DNA of 64,000 nucleotides from contig KN817542.1 in the NCBI GenBank assembly GCA_000827495.1, forward strand, positions 232,178 to 296,177, in the 5' to 3' direction. Position numbers and translations under genes: made by a program. Position 1 is the stretch's first letter. Every line of letters begins with the position of its first letter. Of the stretch, positions 63,224-64,000 are shown piece by piece. Source of the DNA: Hypholoma sublateritium FD-334 SS-4. Lineage: Eukaryota; Basidiomycota; Agaricomycetes; Agaricales; Strophariaceae. The notes under the pieces are model-generated. The model made no database searches, was not told the DNA's origin, and worked only from the letters and a program-made list of their open reading frames with translations.

Positions 63224-63463
63224 GCATATTTTTATGTACTCCCCCGCTTCTGTTTTTTGTCACGGGTCCTGTAGAACGGTAGTTTTGGTATTCGGTAGCT
63301 AAATAATACAATCCTGATGAGTTCGTCGCGCGTCTTTGAAACAGAGCAGGTGGGCGGTTGCGGGGAACGGCAGGTGACTAGCGAAGGATGAGTATATCGC
63401 GGGTCCTTGAAACAATAGGCGGGCGGTTGCGGGGAATGAATAGCGAGGAGCCGGGGATCTGGA

Positions 63464-63903
63464 TCATGAGGTGGGGCGGCCTGCACGGCGGTCGTCCTTC
63501 CGTTGTTTGATCTGCGCAGGTATTAAGCGGGGTACAACAGCAAACACACGCGCCGCTGCTCACCCAAGTGCTCTTGCAGTCCCGGTAGGCCTGAAAGTAC
63601 GCGAGACATGCATCCCTGTCGTAGTCGTTCCGATTCAGGCAGTCCATCGACGCTTTAGAGGCATCTGCACACGGGCTGCACGCGCAGACATCAGCAATGT
63701 GCCGAGCCACACGGCATGGAAAACACGCACTCGATAAACTTGGAGCTAACGTGCCGGCCCTATAGGATTGGAAAAGTAGGCATGGGCGCGCGTCCATCAC
63801 AAATGGCCTGGGCACGCACGGAAAACTGCTCTTTGTAGTCGAGAGGCTTGACATTCGCCTCCGGCGCAGCGATGGCCTCCCCCTTCGTTCCTCCCTTAGA
63901 CAT
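63464..63903 (-). CDS. COX23: cytochrome c oxidase assembly protein Cox23
   Basis: Small intermembrane-space protein of the twin CX9C family needed for cytochrome oxidase assembly. Four exons from ATG 63903: MSKGGTKGEAIAAPEANVKP ending DYKEQFS; GRHVSSKFI; DPCADASKASMDCLNRNDY, then DRDACLAYFQAYRDCKSTW; and IKQRKDDRRAGRPTS with TGA at 63464-63466. The two CX9C motifs (C-ADASKASMD-C and C-LAYFQAYRD-C) are intact, as is the intervening NRNDYDRD typical of Cox23. Introns are short GT-AG and in frame. About 83 aa. It is the last gene; downstream is only presumed promoter. Confidence 0.93.
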
Positions 63904-64000
63904 CCTTGGTTTGAGAAGTGCAGATATTGTTTGATTAGTTTGTGGCGCCTAATGGATGGGAGGAGGCGGTGAGAGAGTGAAGGTTGCCGCTTTCGAACTG

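Overview
The window is nuclear DNA from a filamentous basidiomycete, most likely an agaricomycete (mushroom-forming fungus). Genes are broken by many 48-75 nt GT-AG introns. There are clear basidiomycete orthologues (TFIIH helicase XPB/Ssl2, mL44, Fis1, U2AF large subunit, Cox23, an F-BAR/DEP/RhoGAP protein), a Plavaka-type transposase and a DUF6698-like gene, both typical of agaricomycetes. Gene models were built by hand from reading frames, GT-AG boundaries and family conservation; no alignment or search was run.

Left part (1-13.2 kb): 3' part of XPB/SSL2 (+), a small minus-strand gene with an in-frame stop, a Baeyer-Villiger-type flavin monooxygenase (+), two tandem paralogous all-helical proteins of unknown function with the same eight-exon structure (+), and mitochondrial ribosomal protein mL44 (-). 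Middle (13.2-46 kb): a gene-poor accessory region. It holds three decayed copies of one family with a PD-(D/E)XK/Uma2-like core, an array of ~135-bp tandem repeats, a DUF6698-like gene, several lineage-restricted hypothetical genes, GC-rich repeat-like blocks, and a near-intact Plavaka transposase gene (34.9-39.9 kb). That gene is interrupted by a 594-bp MITE with terminal inverted repeats and an 8-bp target-site duplication. Right part (46-64 kb): conserved gene space with the RGD2-like RhoGAP (+), two tandem secreted Ser/Thr/Pro-rich paralogues (-), an M50B-like membrane metallopeptidase (+), FIS1 (-), U2AF2 (+), an amidase (+) and COX23 (-).

The conserved genes are unrelated housekeeping functions, so no operon-like or cluster logic is implied. 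The most interesting material is in the accessory block and in local duplications: the MITE inside the transposase, the segmental duplication that copied the RhoGAP upstream region together with an endonuclease-like gene, the two helical paralogues, the two secreted paralogues, two GC-AG introns, and several large perfect or near-perfect hairpins. I found no convincing new defence or biosynthetic system. The helical pair and the secreted pair are the best candidates for undescribed protein families.
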